A stretch of DNA of 64,000 bases from Niallia circulans (GCF_007273535.1 NZ_RIBP01000001.1:310001-374000), one strand, 5' to 3'; shown: positions 1 to 8,923, counted from the stretch's first letter. Notes: a model not told the origin generated them from the sequence alone. Numbers and translations are program-made.

Positions 1-33
1 CTTTTAGATGTTAGGAAAAGCTTTTGTAATAAA

Positions 34-951
34 TTAATTTACTTTTAATGGTGGAACTGCATCCATAGGATTTATGCCACTTGCTGCCCAAGCTATTGCT
101 TTATTCTGGTCTAATTGATTCAAACGCTCCATTTCTTTTTCTGGAATTTTAAAATCAAATAGATTTAAATTTTCACGAATTCGCTCTGGTTTGCTACTTC
201 TTGTAAGTACACCATAGCCATGTTGCAATCCCCAACGCAATAGTAATTTTGCTTCTGGTACATTAAGTTTTGTAGCAATTTCTTTAGTTACCAATTGAGA
301 TTCTGCTTTTATCTCCGCAAGAACTTCTCCACCTTGTCCTTCTGCAACTCTCCAAGTTGAAAGAGGAGCAAGAGAACTATAAGCAATAGGTGCAATTGAA
401 TTTTCTTTCATGTACTTAGTCAATTCCACTTGTGCAGAAATTGGATGAAACTCCACTTGGTTTGCTTCAGGTTTAGGTAATCCCGCATCCAATATTTCTT
501 GGATTGTCCCTTTATTGTAATTTGAAACACCAATATGCTTGGCAAGTCCTAATTTTTTAAGCTCTATAAAGGCATTCCACTGTTCTAGTCTAAGTTCGGA
601 TAGCGGAGCATGTATTAGGTAAAGGTCTACATAATCTAACTGAAGCTCTTTCAGCTGATTTTTAAGCGTTTCGATAGTTTGTTTGTAGTTTTTATCGGGT
701 GTTCCTAAGAAAGTGGATCCTGGAAAAAGTTTAGTAGTTACAAAAATTTCATCCCTTGATATACCAGATGTTTTAATCCCGTTACCAGTGCCATCTTCAT
801 TACCGTACGCCTCAGATGAATCAATGTGTCTAAAACCTGCTTTAAGTGCTTCTTTTACTCCGTATTCAGCTTGGTCTTTTGATAATTGAAAAGTGCCGAA
901 TCCTACAAGGGGCATGCCCATTCCATTACGAGTTGATTGTAATAATTCCAT
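34..951 (-). CDS. Aldo/keto reductase
   Basis: NAD(P)H-dependent reductase of aldehydes and ketones, cytosolic, 305 aa. The AKR (beta/alpha)8 pattern is clear: an N-terminal GFGTF motif, the catalytic tetrad D44, Y49, K74 and H114 (in IDSSEAYGNE, TTKLF and LIHAP), and the late GVSNY motif. I chose the ATG at 951 because CCTCC at 961-965 gives a GGAGG ribosome site 9 nt upstream; an upstream in-frame ATG at 1005 has no such site and would add 18 residues unlike the family. The gene is divergent from the HxlR regulator at 1284, and the palindromes between them could control both. Substrate cannot be told from sequence. Distinct from the AKRs at 5448 and 6585: it has a longer central segment. 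Confidence 0.9.
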   Translation of the reverse strand: MELLQSTRNGMGMPLVGFGTFQLSKDQAEYGVKEALKAGFRHIDSSEAYGNEDGTGNGIKTSGISRDEIFVTTKLFPGSTFLGTPDKNYKQTIETLKNQLKELQLDYVDLYLIHAPLSELRLEQWNAFIELKKLGLAKHIGVSNYNKGTIQEILDAGLPKPEANQVEFHPISAQVELTKYMKENSIAPIAYSSLAPLSTWRVAEGQGGEVLAEIKAESQLVTKEIATKLNVPEAKLLLRWGLQHGYGVLTRSSKPERIRENLNLFDFKIPEKEMERLNQLDQNKAIAWAASGINPMDAVPPLKVN

Positions 952-1214
952 TATTATTAACCTCCAATTTATGAGAAAAAATTTTTTTTGTATATTTATT
1001 AACACGGTGTAGAACTTTATTTTTAGTATTATCGCTAGGACTTAATCCTAATACCTAGTTTATAGAGTAGATTGTTTGGTGCAGTATTTTCTAATGGTGA
1101 AATAGAATTATTCTCTTATATATATTAACGCTCCTTTTTGTAAAATTTCTAATCTGTACTTGCAAAATCAATAGTACAATAGCTAGTATATAAATGTAAG
1201 TAGGCACATTTTTG

Positions 1215-1248
1215 TTGTATAGGATACAATTTGTTGTATAGTATACTT
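1215..1248. promoter_or_regulatory. Tandem palindromes, candidate HxlR operator
   Basis: Two similar dyads lie in the divergent gap between the AKR and the HxlR gene. The first, TTGTATAGGATACAA at 1215-1229, is a perfect 6-bp inverted repeat around AGG. The second, TTGTATAGTATACTT at 1234-1248, keeps TTGTAT and ATAC. Their centres are 19 bp apart, close to two helical turns, which suits paired dimers. HxlR proteins bind such short dyads; assignment to this regulator is inference from position. The rest of the 332-bp gap shows nothing further. Confidence 0.5.
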
Positions 1249-1283
1249 TTTTATACTTAAAATGAACTTATTGGAGTGACATT

Positions 1284-1646
1284 ATGAAAGATTTAGATAA
1301 TGAAATTAGTCAAGAAGACTTTGCTTGTCCTGTCGGGGTTACAGTAGATGTAGTAGGTGGAAAGTGGAAAGGTCTCATCTTATATCACTTAATTTCCGGT
1401 CCAAAGCGTTTTAATGAAATACGAAGAATAATGCCTAAAATTACTCAACGAATGCTAACATTGCAACTTCGTGAGTTAGAACAAGATGGTATTGTAAATC
1501 GTGAAATATACCAGCAAATTCCTCCCAAAGTAGAATATTCTCTAACAGAATTTGGAGAAACGTTGAAGCCTATTATCTTTCTTATGAGGGATTGGGGAGA
1601 GACATATGAGAATGAAATTCTAACGAAGCGAACAAACAAGATTTAA
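1284..1646 (+). CDS. HxlR family transcriptional regulator
   Basis: Winged-helix DNA-binding regulator of 120 aa, the usual HxlR size. The family signature is complete: CPVGVTVDVVGGKWKG near residues 15-30, RFNEIRR and ITQRMLT in the recognition region, and the wing with PPKVEYSLT. The conserved Cys15 in CPV is the redox- or aldehyde-sensing cysteine in several relatives such as HypR and YodB; a similar role here is inference. GGAGTG lies 8 nt before the ATG. It is divergent from the AKR gene and probably controls it and itself. A bidirectional terminator follows. Confidence 0.9.
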   Translation: MKDLDNEISQEDFACPVGVTVDVVGGKWKGLILYHLISGPKRFNEIRRIMPKITQRMLTLQLRELEQDGIVNREIYQQIPPKVEYSLTEFGETLKPIIFLMRDWGETYENEILTKRTNKI

Positions 1647-1661
1647 CTAATTTTGATAAAG

Positions 1662-1696
1662 AAAAGCCGATTTCTATTTTAAGAAATCGGCTTTTT
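1662..1696. terminator. Bidirectional terminator
   Basis: Perfect stem AAAAGCCGATTTCT / AGAAATCGGCTTTT with a short loop, flanked by A and T runs so it can work on both strands. It separates convergent hxlR and merR and overlaps the last codons of the MerR gene. Confidence 0.85.
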
Positions 1697-2134
1697 ATCA
1701 TTTAACAACAAAGGACAGGATGAATTAACATCTCTATTTTTTTGCCAATTGGAAGGATTTGTGTCATCTGGAATTATGCCATTTATAATGTCACGGTAGT
1801 GTTTCTCTTTATTAGTAATATATTCTGCCATTACTTTTATTTCTTCCAATTGAGCTAGAACTAATTCTTTTTGCTTTGCTATCATTTCATATCGGTCCTG
1901 CATAGTATAGCCGCCTTCCAAACACAGGTCTACATATTTTTTGATATCTTCTACTGACATACCACATTTTTTTAATTTTTTTGCACCTGAAAGCCATTGT
2001 ATAGAGTCGTCATTAAAGATTCGATTATTATTTTTATCACGTTGTAAACTTGGAACTAAGCCCTTATCAGTATAAAAGCGAACAGTATGTTGAGTTAAAT
2101 CAAGTAGTTTGGCAACTTCTTTTACAGTGTACAT
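1679..2134 (-). CDS. MerR family transcriptional regulator
   Basis: Regulator of 151 aa. Residues 1-70 form the MerR winged helix (YTVKEVAKL, HTVRFYTDKGLV, then GMSVEDIKKYV); residues 75-120 form the dimerisation coiled coil. Cys57, Cys71 and Cys140 are present; Cys57 sits in the hinge before GMS, where aldehyde/electrophile-responsive relatives such as AdhR and NmlR also carry a cysteine. AAGGAGGG precedes the ATG. No metal-binding loop of the MerR/CueR type is seen. Three MerR-type promoters lie just upstream and one at 5314, all pointing toward the redox genes, so this is the likely activator of the cluster (inference). Confidence 0.88.
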   Translation of the reverse strand: MYTVKEVAKLLDLTQHTVRFYTDKGLVPSLQRDKNNNRIFNDDSIQWLSGAKKLKKCGMSVEDIKKYVDLCLEGGYTMQDRYEMIAKQKELVLAQLEEIKVMAEYITNKEKHYRDIINGIIPDDTNPSNWQKNRDVNSSCPLLLNDKKPIS

Positions 2135-2177
2135 GTAAGCCCTCCTTATATTTCATGGGAAATTTAATATTTAATTC

Positions 2178-2208
2178 TTGACTTCGTGTAACGCGAAGGT
2201 AGTAAGGT
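2178..2208 (+). promoter_or_regulatory. MerR-type promoter 1
   Basis: TTGACT at 2178 and TAAGGT at 2203 are separated by 19 bp, the stretched spacing typical of MerR-activated promoters. The spacer holds the imperfect dyad CTTCGTGTAACGCGAAG. It points away from merR; no gene starts close behind it, so it may be a relic or a merR autoregulatory operator. Confidence 0.65.
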
Positions 2209-2258
2209 GATAGTACTTTAACTTCTTAAGATTGTAAACCCCATAGGTTGTTAAAAAG

Positions 2259-2289
2259 TTGACTTCGTGTAACCCGAAGGGTATATAGT
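2259..2289 (+). promoter_or_regulatory. MerR-type promoter 2
   Basis: Second copy: TTGACT at 2259, dyad CTTCGTGTAACCCGAAG, and a good -10 TATAGT at 2284, again with exactly 19 bp between. The 80-140 bp units around copies 1 to 3 resemble one another, which suggests tandem duplication with loss of the genes between. Confidence 0.7.
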
Positions 2290-2398
2290 TACAAATGTTA
2301 AAGGTTCTAAGCTCATAATTCAAGTAAGTTAATGGGAACTTTCAATAGAACTTGAATAGAGAATTAAAAAGGAGGGCAATAAAAAGTGATTGAGGCTA

Positions 2399-2429
2399 TT
2401 GACTTCGTGTAACACGAATGCATTAAAGT
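2399..2429 (+). promoter_or_regulatory. MerR-type promoter 3, before the MFS gene
   Basis: Third copy: TTGACT at 2399, dyad CTTCGTGTAACACGAA, -10 TAAAGT at 2424, 19-bp spacer. It is the nearest promoter to the MFS transporter at 2534 and probably drives it together with the two oxidoreductase genes behind it. Confidence 0.72.
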
Positions 2430-2533
2430 AACACTTGCTTAAGGCTTTAAGAAATATTTAAAAAGTAAATAAATCGTTACTTCAGTATTTTAACAGGGCT
2501 AGCATAATTGTTAGATTATTAGGAGGTTTCATC

Positions 2534-3730
2534 ATGTCTAAAATACCTACCAATTCCGACCAACGGATGACACCGACGAAAACAGTCATCTTCGCGATTG
2601 CTGCGGGGCTCGCCGTAGGGAATCTTTATTTGTCTCAACCGCTGTTCCAGATTATCGCCTCGTCTCTCGGCGTCTCATCATCGACTGCTGCGATGCTAGT
2701 AACTGTCACCCAGTTTGGATATGCGCTCGGTATATTTCTTCTCGTGCCATTAGGTGATGTACTTAATTTACGTCGGTTAATTCCGCTGATTTTGAGTCTA
2801 TCCGCAGTGCTGCTTATTGTCTCTGCCTTAGCACCGACTTTTTCTGTCCTACTAGCAGCGCTCGGCGGCTTGGGATTGACTACTGTCTCTGCCCAACTTC
2901 TGACACCACTAGCCAGTGAACTGGCTGAGCCTGATCGACGTGGAAGAGTAGTCAGCACGGTCGCTTCGGGTGCTTTAATCGGTATTCTGCTTTCTCGTAC
3001 TGTTAGCGGCTTAGTTGCCGATTTTCTTGGATGGAGGGCGATTTATGGATTAGCAGCAGGTGTCGCAATTATTCTTGCAATCATTCTGTACAAAATTATT
3101 CCACAACTTGAACCACGCAAACGTATTTCCTACCCACGTCTTTTGGGATCGGTGTTCACAACCGTGGCACGTCATCGTGCCGTGCCTCCGACGTTAGTTA
3201 TTTCGGCAGCGAACTTTGCTGTGTTTTCGCTGTTTTGGACATCATTAACTTATTTGCTAACAGCTGAGCCATTCTCTTACTCGGCAGGACAGATAGGCCT
3301 CATGGGACTTGCTGGATTGGCTGGTGCACTTGCTGCAAGGCGTGCAGGTGTCTTGCATGACCGCGGATGGTCTGTTCTTGCTACAGGAAGCGCCTTAGTA
3401 TTACTTGCATTCTCACTGTTAGCGGCTTGGATTTTGAAAAGTTCAATTATCGGACTGATTTTCGCTGTTATTGTCTTAGACATTGCTACACAGACCAACC
3501 TGATTTTGGGACAAACACGTCTCCTCGCTCTACCTGGTTCTGCCAGAAGCCGTCTTAACACGGCTATCGTAGTGTGTAACTTTCTTGGAGGTACAATAGG
3601 TTCGGTTATTGCTGGTCCACTCTGGTCATTTGGAGGATGGTCTGCAATTATGATTGCTGCCCTAGTCATTACCCTCGTTGGACTAATAATCTGGTCGGCT
3701 TTACGTTCCCGCTTGTCTGACGCGACTTGA
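2534..3730 (+). CDS. MFS transporter, probable drug/metabolite exporter
   Basis: Inner-membrane secondary transporter of 398 aa with about 12 hydrophobic segments. Family motifs are visible: PLGDVLNLRR after the second helix (MFS motif A variant) and LAEPDRRGRVVS in the middle of the first half. This arrangement is typical of proton-driven efflux pumps; the cargo is unknown. AGGAGG lies 8 nt before the ATG. It follows MerR-type promoter 3, so induction by the MerR protein and export of a toxic compound or its product is a reasonable inference. Base use stands out: the gene is visibly richer in G+C and in CG-containing codons than its neighbours, which points to recent transfer. Confidence 0.88.
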   Translation: MSKIPTNSDQRMTPTKTVIFAIAAGLAVGNLYLSQPLFQIIASSLGVSSSTAAMLVTVTQFGYALGIFLLVPLGDVLNLRRLIPLILSLSAVLLIVSALAPTFSVLLAALGGLGLTTVSAQLLTPLASELAEPDRRGRVVSTVASGALIGILLSRTVSGLVADFLGWRAIYGLAAGVAIILAIILYKIIPQLEPRKRISYPRLLGSVFTTVARHRAVPPTLVISAANFAVFSLFWTSLTYLLTAEPFSYSAGQIGLMGLAGLAGALAARRAGVLHDRGWSVLATGSALVLLAFSLLAAWILKSSIIGLIFAVIVLDIATQTNLILGQTRLLALPGSARSRLNTAIVVCNFLGGTIGSVIAGPLWSFGGWSAIMIAALVITLVGLIIWSALRSRLSDAT

Positions 3731-3827
3731 TTAATTGGATATTGTGAGAAGCAGAGACTTAAAGGGAGGTGGGGGCTTCAAATTTTTGCCGGATTTGTAA
3801 AAAAATAAGTTTGGTGGTGAATGAAGA

Positions 3828-4555
3828 ATGACAAAAATTTTCATTACAGGGTCATCAACAGGTCTCGGTGCATTAACTGCAAAAGAGCTAATTGCGCAAG
3901 GGAATGAAGTAGTTTACATGCACGCAATGAAGCCCGTGCAAAAGAAGCATTAAAGGGAAATCCTGGTGTTACTCATGTGGTCATTGGAGACCTTGGAAAG
4001 AAAGAAGATATTCTCTCGGTAGCTAAACAAGTTAATCAATCTGGTCATTTTGATGTCATTATTCATAATGCAGGAGTTTACACGCAAGACGCTCGTTTAA
4101 CCTATACAGTAAATATTGAAGCACCTTATCTTTTAACTAGCCTTATTGAGAAACCTAAACGGATTATTTATGTCTCTTCTGACATGCATCGTGGATCTAT
4201 ATTGAACATTAATCAATTAGTACAAAAAACAGATTATTCAAGTTCCAAACTAGCCTTGTTATTACTGATGAAAGCAGTCAGTCGTTTATGACCAGATGTC
4301 CTTGTTAATGCAGTTGATCCTGGCTGGGTCCCAACTCGTATGGGTGGTGCCGGCGCAAATGACTCTCTTGAAGGTGGCTATTCCTCACAGGTTTGGCTTG
4401 CTAGTGGTGAGGACAAAAGTGCCTTGAGCTCAGGGAATTATTACTACCATAAGAAGCTTTCTCGATATGATGAAAGAGTAGAGAATATAGACTTGCAAAG
4501 TCAACTGCTAGCTAAATTAGAAGAATTAACACAAATAAAATTTTTAAAAAAATAA
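3828..4555 (+). pseudogene. Broken SDR oxidoreductase
   Basis: Remains of a short-chain dehydrogenase of about 240 aa. It opens with MTKIFITGSSTGLG (Rossmann TGxxxGxG), loses frame near 3926, where the first frame stops at 3952-3954, and continues in another frame with VVIGDLGKKEDI, the NAG motif in IHNAGVY and the catalytic YSSSK. A TGA at 4289 then interrupts the text RL*PDVLVNAVDPGWVPT, where relatives have a tryptophan. Two independent lesions make a functional product unlikely. It lies between the MFS gene and the NAD(P)-binding gene at 4582 and was probably their operon partner. Sequencing error could explain one lesion but hardly both. Confidence 0.85.
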
Positions 4556-4581
4556 ATGGATATTAGAAAGGAAGAAAAACA

Positions 4582-5214
4582 ATGAAGATTATCGTACTTG
4601 GAGCATATGGGAAATCAGGACGTTCAATTATTACAGAGGCTGAAAAACGTGGTCATGAGGTATTAGCAGTTGCACACAGAAAACATGATGATGTCGACTA
4701 TAAAAACATACTAATCAAAGATATCATGGATTTAACAAAAGAAGAAATAGCAGGCTATGATGCTATTGTAGACGGAGTAAGTGCTTGGGTACCTGAAACT
4801 TTCTATGTGCATACTGATGGTGTTTCTCATATTGCAAATTTGCTTGAAGGCAGCAACACTCGATACATCAAAATTGGTGGAACAGGTACATTGTTTATTA
4901 ATAAAGAGCATACAAAATATTTCAAAGACTGGGAAAACTATATGGAAGAGTACAAACCATTAGCAGAAGTTTTGGTTCAAAGTTTGGAACGATTGCGCTC
5001 ATACTCAAACATTGCTTGGACTTATGCCACACCAGCATTTAATTATGATGTTGAAGGTGAAGCGACTGGTAAATATCATTTTGATGGCGAAGAATTCAGC
5101 ATTGATGATATTTCAACAAGCCATATTAGCTATGCTGATTTTGCTAGTGCGTTAATTGATATTTTGGAGAATGGTTCCTATATACGTCAAAGAATGACAA
5201 TTGTTAGTAATTAA
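4582..5214 (+). CDS. NAD(P)-binding oxidoreductase (NmrA/YwnB-like)
   Basis: Cytosolic protein of 210 aa with an N-terminal Rossmann fold: IIVLGAYGKSGRSI carries the GxxGxxG dinucleotide motif, and RYIKIGGTGTLF is the conserved mid-domain segment of the atypical SDRs grouped as putative NADH-flavin reductases (COG2910-like). No YxxxK active site is expected in this group. AAAGGAAG lies before the ATG. It follows the broken SDR with 26 bp between and is followed by a terminator candidate, so it closes the operon begun by the MFS gene. Substrate unknown. Confidence 0.82.
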   Translation: MKIIVLGAYGKSGRSIITEAEKRGHEVLAVAHRKHDDVDYKNILIKDIMDLTKEEIAGYDAIVDGVSAWVPETFYVHTDGVSHIANLLEGSNTRYIKIGGTGTLFINKEHTKYFKDWENYMEEYKPLAEVLVQSLERLRSYSNIAWTYATPAFNYDVEGEATGKYHFDGEEFSIDDISTSHISYADFASALIDILENGSYIRQRMTIVSN

Positions 5215-5228
5215 AAGTAGAAATAAAA

Positions 5229-5286
5229 AAGGAGAGAACTAAAGTAGATAATCTTTGCTAAATTCGTCTACTTTGAGTCCTTTTTA
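5229..5286 (+). terminator. Terminator after the NAD(P)-binding gene
   Basis: An AAAAAGGA...CTAAAGTAGA arm pairs with TCTACTTTGAG TCCTTTTT across a 20-nt loop, ending in a T run. The stem has an internal bulge, so strength is uncertain. Confidence 0.55.
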
Positions 5287-5313
5287 TATTTGAAAAAAAG
5301 TTCATTTTTATTG

Positions 5314-5344
5314 TTGACTTCGTGCTACCCGAAGGTTGTATGTT
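5314..5344 (+). promoter_or_regulatory. MerR-type promoter 4, before AKR 2
   Basis: TTGACT at 5314 and TATGTT at 5339 with a 19-bp spacer holding CTTCGTGCTACCCGAAG, nearly the same as the three copies at 2178-2429. It lies about 100 bp before the aldo/keto reductase at 5448 and ties this gene to the same MerR regulon. Confidence 0.72.
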
Positions 5345-5447
5345 TATAAGTATTCAAGGGTTTGAAATGAAATCCCTATAAAAAGTCATGCTATGAATAA
5401 GATATTTATTTTGTAAAAAATAGTTTATAAACGGGGAGGACTTCATT

Positions 5448-6299
5448 ATGCAAAAAGTCATTTTAAATAATGGTGTTGAAATGCCTATACTTGGCTTCGG
5501 TGTTTGGCAGATTCCAGATGCCGATGAATGTGAACAAGCAGTATACGATGCCCTTATGGCAGGCTATCGTCTGATTGACACAGCAGCTGCTTATGAAAAT
5601 GAAGAAGCTGTCGGCAGAGCAATTAAACGTAGTGGCGTGCCAAGAGGGGAGATCTTTATTACAACAAAACTTTGGATACAGGATGCTGGTTATGAGAGTA
5701 CAAAAAAAGCATTCGCAAAATCACTGGAAAGACTGCAATTAGATTATTTGGATTTGTATTTAATTCATCAGCCTTTCGGTGATGTTTATAGTTCTTGGCG
5801 TGCGATGGAGGAATTATATCGTGAGAGTAAAATCAAGGCAATCGGAGTAAGTAATTTCGAACCAGATCGCCTTGTAGATTTGATACTTCATAATGAAATA
5901 ACTCCTGCTGTAAACCAGGTAGAAACACATCCTTTCTTTCAACAGGTAGAGGCTGCTCAGGTTATGAAAGAGTTTAATATTCGCCATGAAGCATGGGGGC
6001 CTTTGGCACAAGGGAAAAATAATATTTTTCAGAATGATATTCTAGTGTCTATAGCTGAAAAACACCATAAATCTGTTGCTCAGGTGATTATACGCTGGTT
6101 TGCGCAAAGAGGAGTTGTGGCAATTCCTAAGTCTACTCACAAGGAGAGAATCAATGAAAACTTCAATATCTTTGATTTTGAATTGAGCCAAGAGGATATG
6201 AATGCCATTGCCACAATGGATACGAAAAAGAGTTTAATTCCTTCAAAAAGAAATCCTGAAGTCGTGAAACGATTTGTGAGCTGGAAATTCGATATTTAA
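5448..6299 (+). CDS. Aldo/keto reductase (YvgN-like)
   Basis: NAD(P)H-dependent carbonyl reductase, 283 aa, typical length for the AKR5-type enzymes of Bacillus that reduce methylglyoxal and other small aldehydes. Catalytic tetrad D44, Y49, K74, H107 is intact ([20 protein letters not shown]), and the C-terminal cofactor loop [10 protein letters not shown] is present. GGAGG stands before the ATG. Promoter 4 upstream suggests MerR control. The gene is the likely parent of the AKR stub at 9668. The natural substrate is not visible. Confidence 0.92.
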   Translation: MQKVILNNGVEMPILGFGVWQIPDADECEQAVYDALMAGYRLIDTAAAYENEEAVGRAIKRSGVPRGEIFITTKLWIQDAGYESTKKAFAKSLERLQLDYLDLYLIHQPFGDVYSSWRAMEELYRESKIKAIGVSNFEPDRLVDLILHNEITPAVNQVETHPFFQQVEAAQVMKEFNIRHEAWGPLAQGKNNIFQNDILVSIAEKHHKSVAQVIIRWFAQRGVVAIPKSTHKERINENFNIFDFELSQEDMNAIATMDTKKSLIPSKRNPEVVKRFVSWKFDI

Positions 6300-6426
6300 T
6301 TCATTGTTAAAAATCAACTTAATAAAGCTGTACCATATAAGACCGTAAATAATAACAAAAAATCTCAAGAAAACTTATTTCATCCGTATAATACCTTGAG
6401 CTGAATACGAAAGGAACGGATAGATT

Positions 6427-6471
6427 ATGAAGGCATTGATGTTAAGAGATACAGGTGTTTCAGACCAATGA
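6427..6471 (+). pseudogene. Stub of an MDR dehydrogenase
   Basis: MKALMLRDTGVSDQ followed by TGA matches the first residues of the dehydrogenase at 7563 (MKAMILRETGEPNN), and the leader (TTGAGCTGAA, GAAAGGAA) is shared with the one at 7530. This is the 5' end of a former second copy, or the scar of a duplication. No later part of the gene is seen. Confidence 0.6.
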
Positions 6472-6584
6472 AGCACATCTAGCTTTTAGAACAATTTGAA
6501 AGTTTCTTTGGTAAGTAGTAAAAGACAGTAAGCTCATCTGAGTATTTGTTACTTAAATATTTTTAAGTGTAAGGAGAAAGAATA

Positions 6585-7442
6585 ATGGATTTGACGATGA
6601 AAAGTAATTACACATTGCATAATGGAATTGAAATTCCGATTTTAGGATTTGGAACAATTAATACAACCAAGGATAATGTCAAGAATGCAATAAAAGTAGG
6701 TTATAGAAACATAGATACTGCAGAAATCTATGGTAATGAAGAGTTAGTCTCTCAAGGAATAAGAGAAGCGATGCAGGAGTATAACATTGCAAGAGAAGAA
6801 ATTTTCATCAGCACAAAAGTTTGGCATACGAATAGAGGATATGACAAAACAATGAAAGCATTTGAAGGGTCAATGGAACGATTAAATCTAGATTACCTAG
6901 ATTTGTATTTAATTCATTGGCCAGCAAATGCTAAGTGGCATGATGACTGGAGAGAAATCAATAGCGATACATGGCGTGCACTTGAAGAACTATACAAAAG
7001 TGGTCGAGTAAAATCAATTGGTGTTAGTAATTATTTAGCACATCACATGGAGGCCTTAATTGAAGATACTGAAATTAAGCCAATGGTCAATCAGATTGAA
7101 TACCATCCAGGATTTGCTCAGGTTGAAAGTGCAAAATACTGTCAGGAAAATGGAATTATTGTAGAAGCATGGAGTCCATTTGGTGGTGCCGGAGCAGATG
7201 TCCTTAAAAATGAAGATCTGAATCAAATTGCTAGTAAATATAAAAAGACACCTGCCCAAGTAACTCTTCGATGGCTGGTCCAGAAAGGCATTGTACCTGT
7301 GGCTAAGTCCGGACATGAGGACAGGATGGTCACAAATATGCAGATTTTTGATTTCTCATTATCAAATGAGGATATGACTTTAATAGACAATTTGCCATAC
7401 TGTGGCGGATTCATGTTTGATCCAGATACAGCCAAGTCATAA
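6585..7442 (+). CDS. Aldo/keto reductase
   Basis: Third AKR of the cluster, 285 aa. Catalytic residues D44, Y49, K78 and H111 are intact (IDTAEIYGNE, STKVW, LIHWP), with GVSNY and the C-terminal AKSGHEDRM cofactor region. AAGGAGA lies before the ATG at 6585; an internal ATG five codons in is also possible. It differs clearly from the AKR at 5448, so it is not a recent tandem copy. The C-terminus is shorter than in most relatives and ends soon after the NADP loop. Probable role: aldehyde reduction alongside its neighbours. Confidence 0.9.
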   Translation: MDLTMKSNYTLHNGIEIPILGFGTINTTKDNVKNAIKVGYRNIDTAEIYGNEELVSQGIREAMQEYNIAREEIFISTKVWHTNRGYDKTMKAFEGSMERLNLDYLDLYLIHWPANAKWHDDWREINSDTWRALEELYKSGRVKSIGVSNYLAHHMEALIEDTEIKPMVNQIEYHPGFAQVESAKYCQENGIIVEAWSPFGGAGADVLKNEDLNQIASKYKKTPAQVTLRWLVQKGIVPVAKSGHEDRMVTNMQIFDFSLSNEDMTLIDNLPYCGGFMFDPDTAKS

Positions 7443-7562
7443 AATACAATAAGCATTAGGTAACTGATAATTGTTTTTTCTTTAAATGTGGATAACTATT
7501 CCATATATAAGGAGCGAAAAATTATGACTTGAGCTGAAGGTGAAAGGAATGGGTTTAATTAT

Positions 7563-8573
7563 ATGAAAGCAATGATATTAAGAGAAACGGGTGAACCAAA
7601 CAACCTAAAACTAGAAGATATAGAAACACCTATGCCTGGTTCGAAAGAGGTCGTGGTCCGACTACAAGCGGCAGCTCTTAATCGACGGGATTTGATGGTC
7701 GTACAAGGGCGGTATCCTGGTATGCAGTTGCCTGCTATTCCCGGCTCCGACGGTGCAGGGATAGTTGTTGCGGTTGGGGATGAAGTCGACAATGGTTTAA
7801 CCGGCGATGAAGTGATCATTAATCCTGGTTTGAATTGGGGCAGTGATATGAACAAGAAAAGTGCTGACTACAACGCACTCGGTAATCCCACTAACGGAAC
7901 TTACGCTCAATATGTAAAGGTACCTGCAGAAAATGTCTATTCAAAACCGTCCCATTTATCTTGGGAAGAAGCGGCAGCGCTCCCGCTTGCTGGTTTGACC
8001 GCCTACCGTGCTCTCGTAACAAAGGGGGGAGTGAAGAAAGGTGAAAACGTTCTAATTCCTGGAGTTGGCGGAGGAGTAGCCACCTATCTGGTTCAATTTG
8101 CAGCCGCACTAGGTGCTAAAGTGTATGTGACATCAAGTAAAGATGAAAAAATAGAAAAAGCAAAAAGTTTCGGTGCAATGGGAGGTGTCAATTACACATC
8201 AGAAGATTGGTCGGAGGAATTGGAGAAATTAACAGGCGGGATTGATCTATCCATCGATAGTATTGGCGGGGAAGTATTCAAAACATTGGTGTCACTTGGT
8301 AAGATTGGAAGCCGAATTGTCAGCTTTGGTGCGACAAGAGGACCAGTTCCGAATCTCCTCCTGCCAAGTATGACTGTAAAAGAAATTTCCATAATAGGAT
8401 CAACGATGGGAAGTCCGATAGATTTTGCTGATATGGTCAAGCTTGTGGAGGAACACAAGATTCACCCTGTTTTGGACAAAACTTTTTCGCTGGAGAAAGC
8501 AGCAGAGGCACTTCTGAGAATGGAAAAGGGAGAAAACCTAGGGAAAATCGTTTTGTCTATTCCACAAGATTAA
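7563..8573 (+). CDS. Zinc-type alcohol dehydrogenase / quinone oxidoreductase family (MDR)
   Basis: Medium-chain dehydrogenase of 336 aa, cytosolic. An N-terminal GroES-like domain contains RRDLMVVQG and the GSDGAGIV segment; the Rossmann domain begins about residue 155 with GVGGGVATYLVQ and continues with VTSSKDEKIEKAKSFGA, suggesting NADP(H). The cysteine ligands of the catalytic zinc are missing, so it is more likely a quinone- or enone-reductase type enzyme than a true alcohol dehydrogenase. The ribosome site is weak (GAAAGGAA about 12 nt upstream). It sits between AKR 3 and the tautomerase and fits detoxification of reactive carbonyls. Confidence 0.87.
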   Translation: MKAMILRETGEPNNLKLEDIETPMPGSKEVVVRLQAAALNRRDLMVVQGRYPGMQLPAIPGSDGAGIVVAVGDEVDNGLTGDEVIINPGLNWGSDMNKKSADYNALGNPTNGTYAQYVKVPAENVYSKPSHLSWEEAAALPLAGLTAYRALVTKGGVKKGENVLIPGVGGGVATYLVQFAAALGAKVYVTSSKDEKIEKAKSFGAMGGVNYTSEDWSEELEKLTGGIDLSIDSIGGEVFKTLVSLGKIGSRIVSFGATRGPVPNLLLPSMTVKEISIIGSTMGSPIDFADMVKLVEEHKIHPVLDKTFSLEKAAEALLRMEKGENLGKIVLSIPQD

Positions 8574-8635
8574 TGAATATTTAACCCTAAAGCCAATTAG
8601 AAAAGACTTTAAATGTAAAAAAAGGAGAATGAATT

Positions 8636-8818
8636 ATGCCAGTAATAACAATTGAAGCAGTTAAATTAACGAAAGAACAAAAAAGAAATTTAGTAAAAGA
8701 AATGACTACAGCAGCTGCAAAAATCATTAATGTACCTGAACAAATAGTCACTGTTTATGTAAAGGAAAATGAATTAGACAATATTGGTGTTGGAGGGGAG
8801 CTTTTATCAGATAAATAA
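8636..8818 (+). CDS. 4-oxalocrotonate tautomerase family protein
   Basis: 60-residue enzyme of the tautomerase superfamily. After removal of Met, the catalytic Pro1 is exposed (MPVITIEA), followed by KLTKEQKRNLVKEMT and the C-terminal GVGG segment. Family members form hexamers and convert keto/enol isomers of unsaturated acids or act on related small molecules. AAAGGAG precedes the ATG. The 62-bp gap after the MDR gene suggests co-transcription. The specific substrate is not visible. Confidence 0.88.
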   Translation: MPVITIEAVKLTKEQKRNLVKEMTTAAAKIINVPEQIVTVYVKENELDNIGVGGELLSDK

Positions 8819-8923
8819 TACAGATTAAGCAAAAAAGGTCTTGATTAGGTATGAAAACCTTAACCTTTTGGATTAAAGTTGATAATTAAAAAAATAAATG
8901 ATTCTTTGAGGAGAAATAATAAA

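Noticed and set aside
2178..2429. The three direct repeats as a CRISPR array
   Set aside because: Spacing is unequal, repeats carry -35 and -10 boxes, and no cas genes are present.
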